In this document: in pieces, positions 43,783 to 52,800 of the stretch
Layout of the letters: every line of letters begins with the position of its first letter
How positions within the stretch are numbered: the stretch's first letter is position 1
Assembly: GCA_049975245.1 (NCBI GenBank)
Contig: JBNGDB010000008.1
Location: forward strand, 1 to 64,000
Direction of reading: 5' to 3'
Source of the DNA: UBA117 sp049975245
Lineage (GTDB): Archaea; Methanobacteriota; Methanobacteria; Methanobacteriales; Methanobacteriaceae
DNA length: 64,000 nt
Translations under genes and position numbers: made by a program
Notes under the pieces: model-generated
The model's input: the letters and a program-made list of their open reading frames with translations, nothing else
What the model was told of the DNA's origin: nothing
Database searches by the model: none

Positions 43783-44226
43783 ATGATGAAAAATTCAAAA
43801 GTTTTAGTATCTATTGGTGTTGTACTGATGATAGGAGTTGTTGCCGCCGGTTATCAAATTACTAATAATCAAGATCAATGGCAGCTTGCTGATTTACAGC
43901 AGAACAATAACCCTGCTGATACCAGCGTATCAAACCCATCCACTTCTGTACAAGGTCAGACTGGATCCGGTGATGGAACCACTTCTGGACAAAGTCAGAG
44001 CAGTAATGGAGGTAGTAATATGAAAATATCGCCATCTGAAGCTAAAACACTAGCACAAAACTATGTTCAAACCAGTGGTGTTTCTACAGGAACACCTAAA
44101 TTAGTTGAAATGGGAGGAATTCCAACATACGTTGTACCGCTTATTTCTGATGGTAAAGTTGTTGGTGAAATATACATCGACCCTGAAACTGGTAAAAATG
44201 TTGGTGGTGCTGGTGGTGCTCCATGA
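43783..44226 (+). CDS. PepSY-domain membrane-anchored or secreted protein
   Basis: The 147-residue protein has a signal-anchor (VLVSIGVVLMIGVVAAGYQI, residues 7-26), a linker rich in Gln, Asn, Ser and Gly (about 30-82, for example SQSSNGGSNM), and a C-terminal PepSY-like domain: ISPSEAKTLAQNYVQ, PTYVVPLISDGKVVGEIYID and PETGKNVGG. AAGGTGAGCAT precedes the ATG. The last bases overlap the start of the downstream PAC2 gene (ATGA type, 4 bases), so translation is coupled. PepSY domains often inhibit or regulate peptidases; here it faces outside the cell. Confidence 0.85.
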   Translation: MMKNSKVLVSIGVVLMIGVVAAGYQITNNQDQWQLADLQQNNNPADTSVSNPSTSVQGQTGSGDGTTSGQSQSSNGGSNMKISPSEAKTLAQNYVQTSGVSTGTPKLVEMGGIPTYVVPLISDGKVVGEIYIDPETGKNVGGAGGAP

Positions 44227-44942
44227 GAGTAAAAACTGAAACTGATTGCTGCACTATAGTCGCAGAAGACATTGAAAAAGCCGTAGTTTTAGAAGGATCT
44301 CCAGGAGTAGGATTGATAGGTAACATAGTGGGCTGGCTTTTAGTTGAAGATTTAAAAATGAAAGAAATAGGATATATTGAATCAAAACATTTCCCCCCAC
44401 TTGCCGTATTATACAAAGGAGTAGCTATACATCCGTTCAGAATTTATGAATCTGATGGAATAGTTTTATTTTTATCCGATTTTATAGTGCCGCCTAACGT
44501 GGTCTATGATATGACAACCGCCATTGTAGAGTGGATGGATAAAAATAACAGTAAAGAACTGATAACATTTAACAGTATGATTGTAAAGGAAAAAACACAA
44601 ACTGCTGCGGGTGCTGCAAATTCTCCCGATGCAGTACAGAGATTAGCCAATATAGAACTGCCAATAGTGCCATTCGGAAATTTAAACGGTTTATCCGGAA
44701 CACTATTAACTAGATGCGCTACAAAAAATATACCAGCTTCGTGCCTTTTCGCGGAAATATTAAATCCATATCCGGACCCAAGAGCAGCTTCAAGAGTAAT
44801 TAATGCACTCAATACAATTTTAAATCTTGAAATCAACCCAGAACCGCTGATTAAAGAAGCAGAAGAAATAGAGTCAAGACTTAAAAAATTGGCTGAAGAT
44901 GTGAGAAACGGACCAGGTCCTGAATCACCAATTTACAGTTAA
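44223..44942 (+). CDS. PAC2-family protein (proteasome assembly chaperone-like)
   Basis: The 239-residue protein has the PAC2 fold: VVLEGSPGVGLIGNIVGWLL, ESKHFPPLAVLYKGVAIHPF, YESDGIVLFLSDFIVPPNVV and PYPDPRAASRVINALNTILN. Archaeal PAC2 proteins are homologous to proteasome assembly chaperones, but direct evidence for such a role is limited. A second PAC2 protein is encoded at 47568-48341. It starts with ATG that overlaps the stop of the PepSY gene by 4 bases. The tRNA-Arg gene begins 31 bases downstream. Confidence 0.9.
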   Translation: MRVKTETDCCTIVAEDIEKAVVLEGSPGVGLIGNIVGWLLVEDLKMKEIGYIESKHFPPLAVLYKGVAIHPFRIYESDGIVLFLSDFIVPPNVVYDMTTAIVEWMDKNNSKELITFNSMIVKEKTQTAAGAANSPDAVQRLANIELPIVPFGNLNGLSGTLLTRCATKNIPASCLFAEILNPYPDPRAASRVINALNTILNLEINPEPLIKEAEEIESRLKKLAEDVRNGPGPESPIYS

Positions 44943-44971
44943 AAACAAAAATTAAAGTTAAGCAAGTTCAC

Positions 44972-45050
<79 letters not shown>

Positions 45051-45137
45051 ATATAACATTTATTTTTTTAATCCAATTTAATTGTTAATTTAAATAATAA
45101 TTATTTTTTAATTTAACTATTTACAAAAAAAATTAGT

Positions 45138-45145
45138 TTTATATA
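45138..45145 (+). promoter_or_regulatory. TATA box before tRNA-Arg (CCU)
   Basis: TTTATATA lies 35-42 bases before the mature 5' end at 45180, in keeping with a short leader of about 15 bases removed by RNase P. Confidence 0.5.
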
Positions 45146-45178
45146 TTTAAATAAAAAAATATTATACTACATATTATA

Positions 45179-45257
<79 letters not shown>

Positions 45258-45278
45258 ATTTTCTAAAAATTTTCTTCT

Positions 45279-45485
45279 TTATTTATATTCTTCATCATTT
45301 TTATGAATTTCTTCAATTAACTTTATAATTTTATCAATATCATTGGATAGTTTAGAAAAATCTTTAGTGCTTATTACTAAAACTAAATCATTGTCGTTAT
45401 ATAAATGCTGATCTTGAGGAATAATAACTAGTTCATCATCCCTTTCTACTTTTCGACATACTCCTATACTAGCATTAAAAATCAT
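45279..45485 (-). CDS. TrkA-C-like small protein
   Basis: The 68-residue protein resembles a single TrkA-C (RCK_C) domain: SIGVCRKVERDDELVIIPQD, then NDLVLVISTKDFSKLSNDI. RCK_C domains bind regulators in K+ channels and transporters. The product is much shorter than any TrkA protein, so it is a free domain or the last piece of a lost gene. A GGTGCAT motif is present before the ATG. It is 17 bases from the tRNA stop side but on the opposite strand. Confidence 0.65.
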   Translation of the reverse strand: MIFNASIGVCRKVERDDELVIIPQDQHLYNDNDLVLVISTKDFSKLSNDIDKIIKLIEEIHKNDEEYK

Positions 45486-45565
45486 TTATGCACCAACTTT
45501 TCTTATTTTAAAATTGAAATAAAAAATATAATTTACTTATTCTTGTAAAGATGGACTATTATATG

Positions 45566-46183
45566 CTATTTAACATGAAAACTCTTTATAACCAAATCCA
45601 TCTCTTCTTTATAGTCAATAAGAGGACCATCAAATACAAAAATTACGAAATATGCATTACGATTTTTTTCAATTGCTATTCCCCTGGAGCTGTAAGTACT
45701 AGTTCCAACAATATAAGTCGATTGAACATCGTAAGCAGTTACCCCATCCACATTAAGTGTCCGTTCATAATAAATGTCACCTTGAGAATCGATGGTTTCT
45801 CTCCACTCTTTCAATCTATCCACAAAATTTTTATTCCCCAATTCTTCGCTGAAAACTGAAAAGCTATTGGTTAAATTTTTTTCTACGGTAACTATAAGGG
45901 GTGGTTTCACTGTCTCCTGTGAAATTTTCCATCCGGGAGGATAATCAAAAGAAATAATATTATCTTCATAATGACCAATAGAGCTAACATTTTGGTTTTT
46001 TTGTTTTATAGTACTGTTGTTAGAATTAATATTAGTATTTACTGTAAATAAATAAGCAATTGATGCTAAAACTAGTAAGATAATAACAATAAGAATAATT
46101 GGAGCTTTTCCATTTCCTATTAAAAGTTTTAATTTATTAAATATTGAATCATTTCTCTTTTTACTTATTGAAGGTCTTTTCAT
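45566..46183 (-). CDS. PsbP-related membrane-anchored protein
   Basis: The 205-residue protein has a basic N-terminus, one membrane helix (APIILIVIILLVLASIAYLF, about residues 27-46), a spacer, and an extracellular PsbP/Mog1-like domain: NIISFDYPPGWKISQETVKP followed by PLIVTVEK, and AYFVIFVFDGPLIDYKEEMD near the C-terminus. Such proteins are common in Methanobacteriales with several copies per genome, and their function is unknown. GGAGGGTAAT precedes the ATG. Confidence 0.85.
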   Translation of the reverse strand: MKRPSISKKRNDSIFNKLKLLIGNGKAPIILIVIILLVLASIAYLFTVNTNINSNNSTIKQKNQNVSSIGHYEDNIISFDYPPGWKISQETVKPPLIVTVEKNLTNSFSVFSEELGNKNFVDRLKEWRETIDSQGDIYYERTLNVDGVTAYDVQSTYIVGTSTYSSRGIAIEKNRNAYFVIFVFDGPLIDYKEEMDLVIKSFHVK

Positions 46184-46346
46184 TATTACCCTCCGCTTAT
46201 TGAGGATATATATAAAAAATTTAATTTATTATTCAATAATTATTTAATACCCATAAAAACATTACTCTATAAGATTTTTATAATCAAATTTAATTTTTCA
46301 ATTTTTACAGAACACTAAAAAAATATTTTTAATTAGGAAATTTAAA

Positions 46347-47531
46347 TTAAAAGTAGGCATCCAACGTATTATCCTGTTGGAAAATCATTTCTCCATACTT
46401 TCCGCCGCCGCCAGGAACAATTTTTAGTGTTTTTTGACGGAAAAGTTTGATTACTTGAGATATTTTCGGATCTATTTCCACCATCTTGTTAAGAGGGGCG
46501 TATATAAGTACTTGAATTTCACTTCCAAATCTTTCCACTAAATTTCTCCAAATTTTTTGCACAAAAACTGTTGTAACACCCTTGTCATAAACTAAACTAA
46601 TGATTTCAGCTAAGGGGAGAATATGAATATAAGGTGGGCGGTGTTCTGGATGATGGGGCTCATTCCAAGTAGAAATTTCTGATATTCGATAATCTACTCC
46701 TTTTTTTATAGTTCCTCCGCAAATACATTTCATTTTGAGTTTTTTTGCATTTTCAATATCATATATTTTGTAACAACGTGTACATGCTGTTTTATGATAT
46801 TTACCTAGTCTCGGATCAAATCCGTAATTAGCTTTAATTTTAAAATTTTCAATAGATTTAGTAATAGAATTAAAATTTAATTTTTTTATTTCTATTTCAT
46901 TAAATTCTCGTCCCAAGCGATGAGGCCAGGGAGAATGAGCATCAGAATTAGATAAAAAAGGTATATCTTGTAATTCTTTGATTTTATCCGCCATATCAGT
47001 GTCTGCAGATAATCCAAGCTCCAAAAAATCAGGTTTTTCACCGTAACAGTCATGAACACTATCATATTCTTTATACAAACTAGTCCAAGGAGTAAATGCA
47101 TGAGCAGGCCCAATAAGTCCGTTGAAATCATGGACCAGATTCATTATTTCATGTCCTTCCATTCGAACACGGGGTCTTCCATCTGCATCGATATTATTAG
47201 ATTTAAGATTCTCTCTAATAGTATGGGCTGATTCAAATGAAGGTAAAAAAATTAAATGATGAACTCTTTTTTTATCCTCTACTTCGGCAGTTAAAATAAA
47301 ATTAGAAGATTCAATTTCTGAATCAGAAGATTTTAAAGAAAAAATACCATCTGCAATTTCTTCAGTATTTTTTTCAATCATATTTAGCCAACCAGAGTGG
47401 AAAGCATCCCCGGTTCCAACTAAGTCAAGTCCCTTGAATTTTGCTTGAGGACCTAAAGTTTCGATGACCATATTTTTTGATGTTGCACGAGAAAAACAAC
47501 TGTGAATATGAAGATCAGCGTTTATTATCAT
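46347..47531 (-). CDS. PHP-domain phosphoesterase, TIGR00375 family
   Basis: The 394-residue protein starts MIINADLHIHSCFSRATSKN, the PHP metal motif, and has further ligands in GLIGPAHAFTPWTS and LSNSDAHSPWPHRLGREFNE. A four-cysteine zinc knuckle is inserted: CTRCYKIYD and KMKCICGGTIKKGV. This is the TIGR00375 family, found in archaea and some bacteria; a phosphodiesterase or nuclease-like activity is expected. GGTGTTTTC lies before the ATG. The next gene upstream on this strand is PAC2 at 47568, 36 bases away. Confidence 0.9.
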   Translation of the reverse strand: MIINADLHIHSCFSRATSKNMVIETLGPQAKFKGLDLVGTGDAFHSGWLNMIEKNTEEIADGIFSLKSSDSEIESSNFILTAEVEDKKRVHHLIFLPSFESAHTIRENLKSNNIDADGRPRVRMEGHEIMNLVHDFNGLIGPAHAFTPWTSLYKEYDSVHDCYGEKPDFLELGLSADTDMADKIKELQDIPFLSNSDAHSPWPHRLGREFNEIEIKKLNFNSITKSIENFKIKANYGFDPRLGKYHKTACTRCYKIYDIENAKKLKMKCICGGTIKKGVDYRISEISTWNEPHHPEHRPPYIHILPLAEIISLVYDKGVTTVFVQKIWRNLVERFGSEIQVLIYAPLNKMVEIDPKISQVIKLFRQKTLKIVPGGGGKYGEMIFQQDNTLDAYF

Positions 47532-47567
47532 GAAAACACCAATAAAAAATAAAATAAATTAATTTAG

Positions 47568-48341
47568 TTAACCAATGTATCTTAAATCTTCTTCACCGGG
47601 TTTAAGATGCATTCGTTCCACCATTTCTCTTTCCATTTGTTCAGCTTTAGAAATCATTTTCCTGGTTTCTTTAGCCCTCTCTTCTAATTTTTCAGTATCT
47701 AGATCTATATCTAATAATTCTAGAAGAACTGATAGAAGTGCTTTTGCTGCTTCAGCGTCGATGAAATAACCTGGTGTTTCACCCATTAAACAGATCCCCT
47801 TCATATCTCTAAGGACGGAAAGTCCTAATAAAAGTCCTGATGCACCTATAATGCCCCCATCCGCAGATCTGAGTGTTACTTCATGTTTTTTAAGTAGTTC
47901 AGCCAATTCACTGGATGTTGCAGCTCCAAATATCTTTGGTTTATCCACAGGATGTCCAGTTCCAAGTCCTCCTAATGTGAAAATTTCTTTAACACCATAA
48001 TTCTCCACAAAGTCCAATATTTTACTACAAATCTCATATTGCCCTTCCGGACTTAATCCTTGGGTGTTGCCTGCAAGAATAATATAATCCCTACCATTTT
48101 CACCTTCGGATTTCAAATAGTAAAATTCATTTTTCATATTTTCGACTACGCCGTCGTCATCAACAAGAACTTGTGGTGGAAAGGAAGGGGAGTATAATTC
48201 TGCAAACTTTTTTGCATTAAGTTCATGTATTATATGATCTGCAGCAAGTTTTCCTACATGACCTATTCCCGGAAGTGCCTCAATTAATATGGGGTCATTT
48301 AAATCAACATCTTCCAGTATTTTTATGAATGTTTCCTTCAT
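47568..48341 (-). CDS. PAC2-family protein (proteasome assembly chaperone-like)
   Basis: The 257-residue protein has the PAC2 pattern: DPILIEALPGIGHVGKLAAD, SPSFPPQVLVDDDGVVE, YIILAGNTQGLSPEGQYEIC and SADGGIIGASGLLLGLSVLR. The end is a charged helix with REMVERMHLKPGEEDLRYIG. It is a paralogue of the PAC2 protein at 44223. The start overlaps the last 38 bases of nop10; GGAGGATTTAA inside nop10 is its ribosome binding site. It belongs to the ribosomal gene operon that begins with L44e. Confidence 0.93.
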   Translation of the reverse strand: MKETFIKILEDVDLNDPILIEALPGIGHVGKLAADHIIHELNAKKFAELYSPSFPPQVLVDDDGVVENMKNEFYYLKSEGENGRDYIILAGNTQGLSPEGQYEICSKILDFVENYGVKEIFTLGGLGTGHPVDKPKIFGAATSSELAELLKKHEVTLRSADGGIIGASGLLLGLSVLRDMKGICLMGETPGYFIDAEAAKALLSVLLELLDIDLDTEKLEERAKETRKMISKAEQMEREMVERMHLKPGEEDLRYIG

Positions 48342-48513
48342 TTAAATCCTCCATGATCAACTCTTTTTTAAGTTTCCTTCTATATTTCCCATATTTATCT
48401 TCTGGAGAATATTTTGGAGGGAACACCTCTCCTAAATCGCCTCCACAATAAGGACAAACATCTTTCAGAGTATATTCTCCGCAAGATTTGCACTTTTTCA
48501 TCTTCATCTTCAT
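48304..48513 (-). CDS. nop10: H/ACA RNA-protein Nop10
   Basis: The 69-residue protein starts MKMKMKKCKSCGEYTLKDVC with a zinc-ribbon CKSCGEYTLKDVCPYCGGD and the family segment FPPKYSPEDKYGKYRRKLKK. Nop10 binds Cbf5 in H/ACA-guided pseudouridylation. The usual length is about 60 residues; the 9 extra residues at the end lie within the PAC2 overlap. Its ATG overlaps the stop codon of the aIF2-alpha gene (ATGA). Confidence 0.95.
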   Translation of the reverse strand: MKMKMKKCKSCGEYTLKDVCPYCGGDLGEVFPPKYSPEDKYGKYRRKLKKELIMEDLNEGNIHKNTGRC

Positions 48514-49289
48514 TCTATCTCACGATAAAATTCGCCTTCGCCTTCTGCGGCTACCACCGTATCAATACATTTTTCAGCGGCTTCTTTTAAGATTTTTTCG
48601 GCTTCAATATAATCTGTTGATTTCACAATTAATCTATATCTAGGTGCACCTACGCATTGAACAGATATATTATCAGTTTCAGCAGCAATTAGAGCTTTTT
48701 TGATAACTTCAACACCATTAACCGCGTATGATTCTAAATCAACATAACCCGTAATTTGAACTTCTGGAGCTACAATATTCTTTTTAGCTATATCTGTGAT
48801 AATTTTGGCCCATTCGGGGTCAATTTTTTCATCTAATAATGCTTTTTCTCCTTCTTCAGCCGCAGTTTCAAACGCACCATATAAATCTCCGAAATTTTCC
48901 ATTAATTCGTACCCTACTTCATTGTAAGCAGTATCCAAATCTTTTCCCAAACTTTTTGCAGATATTTCAAGTAATTTTTCTGCTTTTTGCTCAATTTTCC
49001 ATTGTTGGATTTTCTTAGTTCTTTGATCTTCCCTTATCCTCTTCATGGATACGTCTACATGGCCTTTCTTCGGATTAACTCTTAAAACACGGGCAACTAT
49101 CTTCTGATTTTCTCGAACATAGTCTCTTATATTTTTTACCCATCCAGATGAAACCTCAGATATGTGGATAAATGCTTCTTTTCCTTCGTATTCTTCAAGT
49201 GTAGCGAATGCACCATATCCTAAAACTTTGTGAACTGTTCCAACTACAAGTTCCCCTTCATCAGGCCATTTACTTCTCCTTCTTACCAT
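48510..49289 (-). CDS. Translation initiation factor aIF2 alpha subunit
   Basis: The 259-residue protein has an N-terminal S1 domain: GELVVGTVHKVLGYGAFATL, EYEGKEAFIHISEVSSGW and VRENQKIVARVLRVNPKKGH. A helical middle domain follows, and the C-terminal alpha/beta domain has APEVQITGYVDLESYAVNGV. It is the alpha subunit of the heterotrimer that brings initiator tRNA to the ribosome. TAAGGTGTTTAA precedes the ATG. It lies in the conserved order L44e, S27e, aIF2-alpha, Nop10, PAC2. Confidence 0.96.
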   Translation of the reverse strand: MVRRRSKWPDEGELVVGTVHKVLGYGAFATLEEYEGKEAFIHISEVSSGWVKNIRDYVRENQKIVARVLRVNPKKGHVDVSMKRIREDQRTKKIQQWKIEQKAEKLLEISAKSLGKDLDTAYNEVGYELMENFGDLYGAFETAAEEGEKALLDEKIDPEWAKIITDIAKKNIVAPEVQITGYVDLESYAVNGVEVIKKALIAAETDNISVQCVGAPRYRLIVKSTDYIEAEKILKEAAEKCIDTVVAAEGEGEFYREIE

Positions 49290-49308
49290 TTAAACACCTT
49301 ACAAGGAA

Positions 49309-49494
49309 CTAATCCAAAACTTCAACAACTTGTGCTAAAATCTCAGATTTTCCCCCTTTTGGTTTAACCAGTGTTTTTCCACAAATTATACACTGAACAA
49401 CTGATGCTGCATGGTCAAATACTATCTGCTGATTTCCGCAGTCCATACATTTAACTCTTAAATAATTACTTCTGGGATTATGAAATGAAACCAT
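49309..49494 (-). CDS. Ribosomal protein S27e
   Basis: The 61-residue protein begins MVSFHNPRSNYLRVKCMDCG and carries the zinc ribbon CMDCGNQQIVFDHAASVVQC followed by IICGK. The ATG at 49494 follows AAGGTGATTATC. The ribosome binding site overlaps the stop of the L44e gene, so translation is coupled. A small-subunit protein of archaea and eukaryotes. Confidence 0.97.
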   Translation of the reverse strand: MVSFHNPRSNYLRVKCMDCGNQQIVFDHAASVVQCIICGKTLVKPKGGKSEILAQVVEVLD

Positions 49495-49499
49495 GATAA

Positions 49500-49781
49500 T
49501 CACCTTGCAACAAATTCTATTTTTCCCACACGGAATGAATTTCTCTTAATATGGGATTTTCCACATTCTTTACATTTATATCGTAGATCCAGCTTCTTAA
49601 CTGGCTTGTTACCTGAGGGTAAAGGTCTTGGATAACCTCTGTATCCGCTGGTTACTCTTCGGAACTGTCTTTGTCCCCATTTTAATTCGCTTGCTTTTCT
49701 TTTTTTAGATTGAAAAACTTCATGATCTGTATGTTTTTTACAACTTGGACAGTAAGTTCTCCTTTGTTTAGGAATTTTCAT
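49500..49781 (-). CDS. Ribosomal protein L44e
   Basis: The 93-residue protein begins MKIPKQRRTYCPSCKKHTDH and has CKECGKSHIKRNSFRVGKIE near the end, the zinc-ribbon halves of L44e. GAGGTGATTAT precedes the ATG. First gene of the operon with S27e, aIF2-alpha, nop10 and PAC2. It binds near the E site of the large subunit. Confidence 0.97.
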   Translation of the reverse strand: MKIPKQRRTYCPSCKKHTDHEVFQSKKRKASELKWGQRQFRRVTSGYRGYPRPLPSGNKPVKKLDLRYKCKECGKSHIKRNSFRVGKIEFVAR

Positions 49782-49886
49782 ATAATCACCTCTTAGTATT
49801 CGAAAAATAAGTTATAAGCTGTTAAACTTATTTTTAAATTAATATAATAAAAAGTTTAATATTGAGATCATTTATCTGTTTATACT

Positions 49887-50729
49887 TTATTTATATGTTT
49901 GTATATACTTCCCTTTTTTATTCCTAATAATAATAGATGCATTAGCCTCGGGTAGAGTTATCACATCTTGAGGATAAATAGGACCATATACATTTTTATC
50001 CACTCCAACGATAGAAGGAAACTCTTCAAATATTATAACAGTTTTAAAACTTTCTTTTCGTCTTTTAGAGATATTTAAAGAATTTTCAGTATCTTCTAAC
50101 CTATAGGCATTAACTCCTTTTTTGTACTGAAATTCTGATTCTGTTTCTTTATTTGATTTATAAATCTTTTCTTCGGTGGTAGTGGCTGTTTTTTCTGCAT
50201 TGAGAACAGTTTTAGAATCTTTTAAATCGTCTAAGCCCTGATTTTTCTTAATTTCGTCTTTGGTAGATTTTTTAATATGAACATCTTTGGATATTTTTGA
50301 TTTTGATTCAATTTCTTGTTCATCCATGGATAACATTTGAAGCGACGGAATTAATTTACCCCTATATTCTTTTATAACATTAATAAGAGAAAAATAGAGT
50401 TCTTCTTCTTCAGGAGTAAGATTTAAAGGCGTGGTATCTTGGAGATCGAACTTTGGTTTTCCTTTGAACAAATGATAAGACCTCTGAACATTCATCACTG
50501 CACTATCAGTAATTTTATGCTCTCGTTTTTCGCATATTTCCATTGTTATTCTTTGAGTATCCCTTAAAAGGTAATATTCTGGCGAAAAAGGGTCATTATC
50601 TATTCGATTAGTAAGTTGATCAACATATTCATGGACTTTTTTATAAAAATTATCCCCCACCCTAGCTAAACCACCAGCGCTTCTTTCTTTTTTTTGAATA
50701 TTTCTCAGCTTCTGAAAAAACTCATCCAA
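49887..50729 (-). CDS. DNA replication complex GINS subunit Gins51
   Basis: The 280-residue protein has the A-B domain order of archaeal Gins51. The helical A domain covers about residues 1-130, with DNDPFSPEYYLLRDTQRITM and LTPEEEELYFSLINVIKEYR. A charged and poorly conserved linker of about 80 residues is rich in Lys, Glu, Ser and Thr. The C-terminal B domain is VIIFEEFPSIVGVDKNVYGP followed by IYPQDVITLPEANASIIIRN. GINS connects MCM and the replication fork. The start is a TTG at 50729 with GAGG 7 bases upstream; the overlapping ATG is out of frame. It lies next to pcn, the replication clamp. Confidence 0.88.
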   Translation of the reverse strand: MDEFFQKLRNIQKKERSAGGLARVGDNFYKKVHEYVDQLTNRIDNDPFSPEYYLLRDTQRITMEICEKREHKITDSAVMNVQRSYHLFKGKPKFDLQDTTPLNLTPEEEELYFSLINVIKEYRGKLIPSLQMLSMDEQEIESKSKISKDVHIKKSTKDEIKKNQGLDDLKDSKTVLNAEKTATTTEEKIYKSNKETESEFQYKKGVNAYRLEDTENSLNISKRRKESFKTVIIFEEFPSIVGVDKNVYGPIYPQDVITLPEANASIIIRNKKGKYIQTYK

Positions 50730-50902
50730 CCTTATTCCTCGCTTTTACTCTTATGAGTATTAATAATTATAGTTCCCCACACAATATATTTATTACTTAA
50801 AATTATCTGAAATTAACTGCTTTAAAATTTAAGCAATCATATTATTAAAAATTTAAATTAAATAAATTTAAATCTTTAAAAAAGATAAATTAAGCCTAAA
50901 AT

Positions 50903-51637
50903 TTATTCTTCACTTTCTATTCGAGGAGCCAATAAAAAGCTTAGTTCTCCGTCATCAGATACCATTTTAAGACGTAAATTCAAAGGCATGTCATTACCTA
51001 GTCTTAAGGAAACAATATCTGAAAATTTGTCCGCTTTCATCATTTCTTTTATTTTTTCCAGTGAGAAAACTGATTTTGCCTTTTCTTCGATTTTTTCCCC
51101 ATGCAAATACTCTATTTTTGCATCTCCAAATTCTCCCTCAGCAGATGCAAAGAACTTATCTTCATCAACCGTTAGAATAATCTTATCAGAAAAAATATCA
51201 ATATCCTGAATAGAATCTTTTATTAAACTGAATGGTACTTCAAATTCAGTTGGGTATTCTAGTTCAGGAGGGGTTGGAGCCTCATATTCTATATCAATTA
51301 ATCTTATTTTAAATACTCGGCGAGCTTCTCCTTCAAAAGTTACAATAAGATTTCCTTCATCTAGTGACAATTCTAAAACATCATCTGCTTTAGCTCTCTT
51401 TAAAACTTTCATTAATTCCTCGGTGTCAACATTAATCTTTTGAGGTTCGCTGCAAGAATATTCATCAAAAAGATCGGCTTTTAGTTCAAGATGTACAAAT
51501 GTAATGTGGGATCTGTCAAGTGCATCGAGTCTTAATCCTTCATTGTCTGTTTGCATTTGCACTTCGTCCACGATGGATGAAATAGCATCAAAACTTGTCT
51601 TTAAAATATTTGGATCGGTTAGAACTGCTTTAAACAT
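50903..51637 (-). CDS. pcn: DNA polymerase sliding clamp PCNA
   Basis: The 244-residue protein has the PCNA pattern: two similar halves, SIVDEVQMQTDNEGLRLDAL then DRSHITFVHLELK in the first, the interdomain connector region LEYPTEFEVPFSLIKDSIQD, and the C-terminal GDMPLNLRLKMVSDDGELSF-like segment (here GNDMPLNLRLKMVSDDGELS). PCNA is a homotrimeric ring that tethers polymerases to DNA. GGAGGAGAAAA precedes the ATG. The upstream gene overlaps by 8 bases. Confidence 0.97.
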   Translation of the reverse strand: MFKAVLTDPNILKTSFDAISSIVDEVQMQTDNEGLRLDALDRSHITFVHLELKADLFDEYSCSEPQKINVDTEELMKVLKRAKADDVLELSLDEGNLIVTFEGEARRVFKIRLIDIEYEAPTPPELEYPTEFEVPFSLIKDSIQDIDIFSDKIILTVDEDKFFASAEGEFGDAKIEYLHGEKIEEKAKSVFSLEKIKEMMKADKFSDIVSLRLGNDMPLNLRLKMVSDDGELSFLLAPRIESEE

Positions 51638-52262
51638 TTTTCTCCTCCTTCATCTGCTTCCTATTTTTTTTTGAATTATTTGAATTGATTTCATCTGCAT
51701 TTTCAGATTTTTTTTCAACAACCTTAAGATCTTTAAATAATTTATTAAGAAAAGTTTTATTTAATAATTTATAAGCCAATGAAATGGCAACCAAAATAAC
51801 TCCAATAAGTATTACGAAAACTGCCAAAACTGCTCTTTCACCAAAAACAACATTATCTGCCACCTTTTCAGAGGACCCTGATAAAAATACAATCCCAAAT
51901 AAAATCAGGAGTAAGCCAATTATTAATATAACTATATTTACCCATGTAAATTTTCCTGATTTAAATAAATTAAGTATTTTATGTTCTATTTCTACTATTT
52001 TATCATAACCTGGTAAAACATGATGATTTTTATTTGAAGAATCTCCGGGATTATGATTAGATTTTTTATTGGTTTTTGTATCCTTATAATCATTTTTTTC
52101 AGTATTAGAATGATTATTATGGTTTTTTTCTGGATTTTCAATTTCAATACTGGTTTTTTCAATATATTTTTTGAATAATACTTCTAATTTACTAAAAATA
52201 CCCTTATCCATATTATTAGAATTTTTTGAAATTTTTTCTGCTTTGTCTTTTGAATCTTTCAT
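51630..52262 (-). CDS. Unknown membrane protein between pcn and TFS
   Basis: The 210-residue protein has a hydrophilic N-terminal half with many Asn, Lys, Ser and Asp, then two membrane helices (WVNIVILIIGLLLILFGIVF, about residues 104-123, and AVLAVFVILIGVILVAISLA, about 142-161), and a charged C-terminal tail (EEKNV). I do not recognise a family. The stop codon overlaps the pcn start region by 8 bases, so the genes are translationally linked. Its Asn-rich extension looks low in complexity. The gene is probably specific to this lineage. Confidence 0.8.
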   Translation of the reverse strand: MKDSKDKAEKISKNSNNMDKGIFSKLEVLFKKYIEKTSIEIENPEKNHNNHSNTEKNDYKDTKTNKKSNHNPGDSSNKNHHVLPGYDKIVEIEHKILNLFKSGKFTWVNIVILIIGLLLILFGIVFLSGSSEKVADNVVFGERAVLAVFVILIGVILVAISLAYKLLNKTFLNKLFKDLKVVEKKSENADEINSNNSKKNRKQMKEEKNV

Positions 52263-52292
52263 TTAACAAGCTCCTTAGCAAAGCTCTAATCG

Positions 52293-52610
52293 CTAATCAT
52301 ATTCACGCCAGGTCTGACCACATGCAGTACATCTTAAAAATCTGGTTTCAGATTCATCTGCTCTTCTAGTCTGTTGAAGCCACCAAAAAGCTTCTTTGTT
52401 CCCACATTTAGGACAGATGGCCCGGGTAGTAGGCAAAGTTTTAATTTTTTCGCCAGTAAAAATTACTGTGTCCTTAGCAGATATTTTCTGAGAAACCTCG
52501 TATTGATTTGATAACTCTTGGGTTATTTCTTTTTTATATCCACATGATTTACATTTAAAACATCCTTCTTTAGGAAACATGATTGTTCCACATTTTGGAC
52601 AAAATTCCAT
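52293..52610 (-). CDS. Transcription elongation factor TFS (TFIIS/Rpb9-like)
   Basis: The 105-residue protein has an N-terminal zinc ribbon FCPKCGTIMFPKEGCFKCKS and a C-terminal ribbon ICPKCGNKEAFWWLQQTRRA with the acidic catalytic pair in RRADESETRFLRC. TFS makes RNA polymerase cut backtracked RNA. AAAGGAGGATAA precedes the ATG. It is part of a conserved archaeal set with pcn and rpoL. Confidence 0.96.
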   Translation of the reverse strand: MEFCPKCGTIMFPKEGCFKCKSCGYKKEITQELSNQYEVSQKISAKDTVIFTGEKIKTLPTTRAICPKCGNKEAFWWLQQTRRADESETRFLRCTACGQTWREYD

Positions 52611-52800
52611 TTTTATCCTCCTTTAACCGTGAAATTATAAATTTTAAGTAGAAAACTCTTTATTTTGTCTATTATTCAATTCTATTTATATTTTATCTAA
52701 TCATTTCATTTATTTAATTTTGAATTATTAAAAATACATGTTAATTATAATTACATTTTTAGAATAATCATTATCATCATAGATAAAACTGTCTAATTAA

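Noticed and set aside
45551..45859. Plus-strand frame opposite the PsbP-like gene
   Set aside because: It has no ribosome binding site and is the reverse of a coding region with a clear family pattern.
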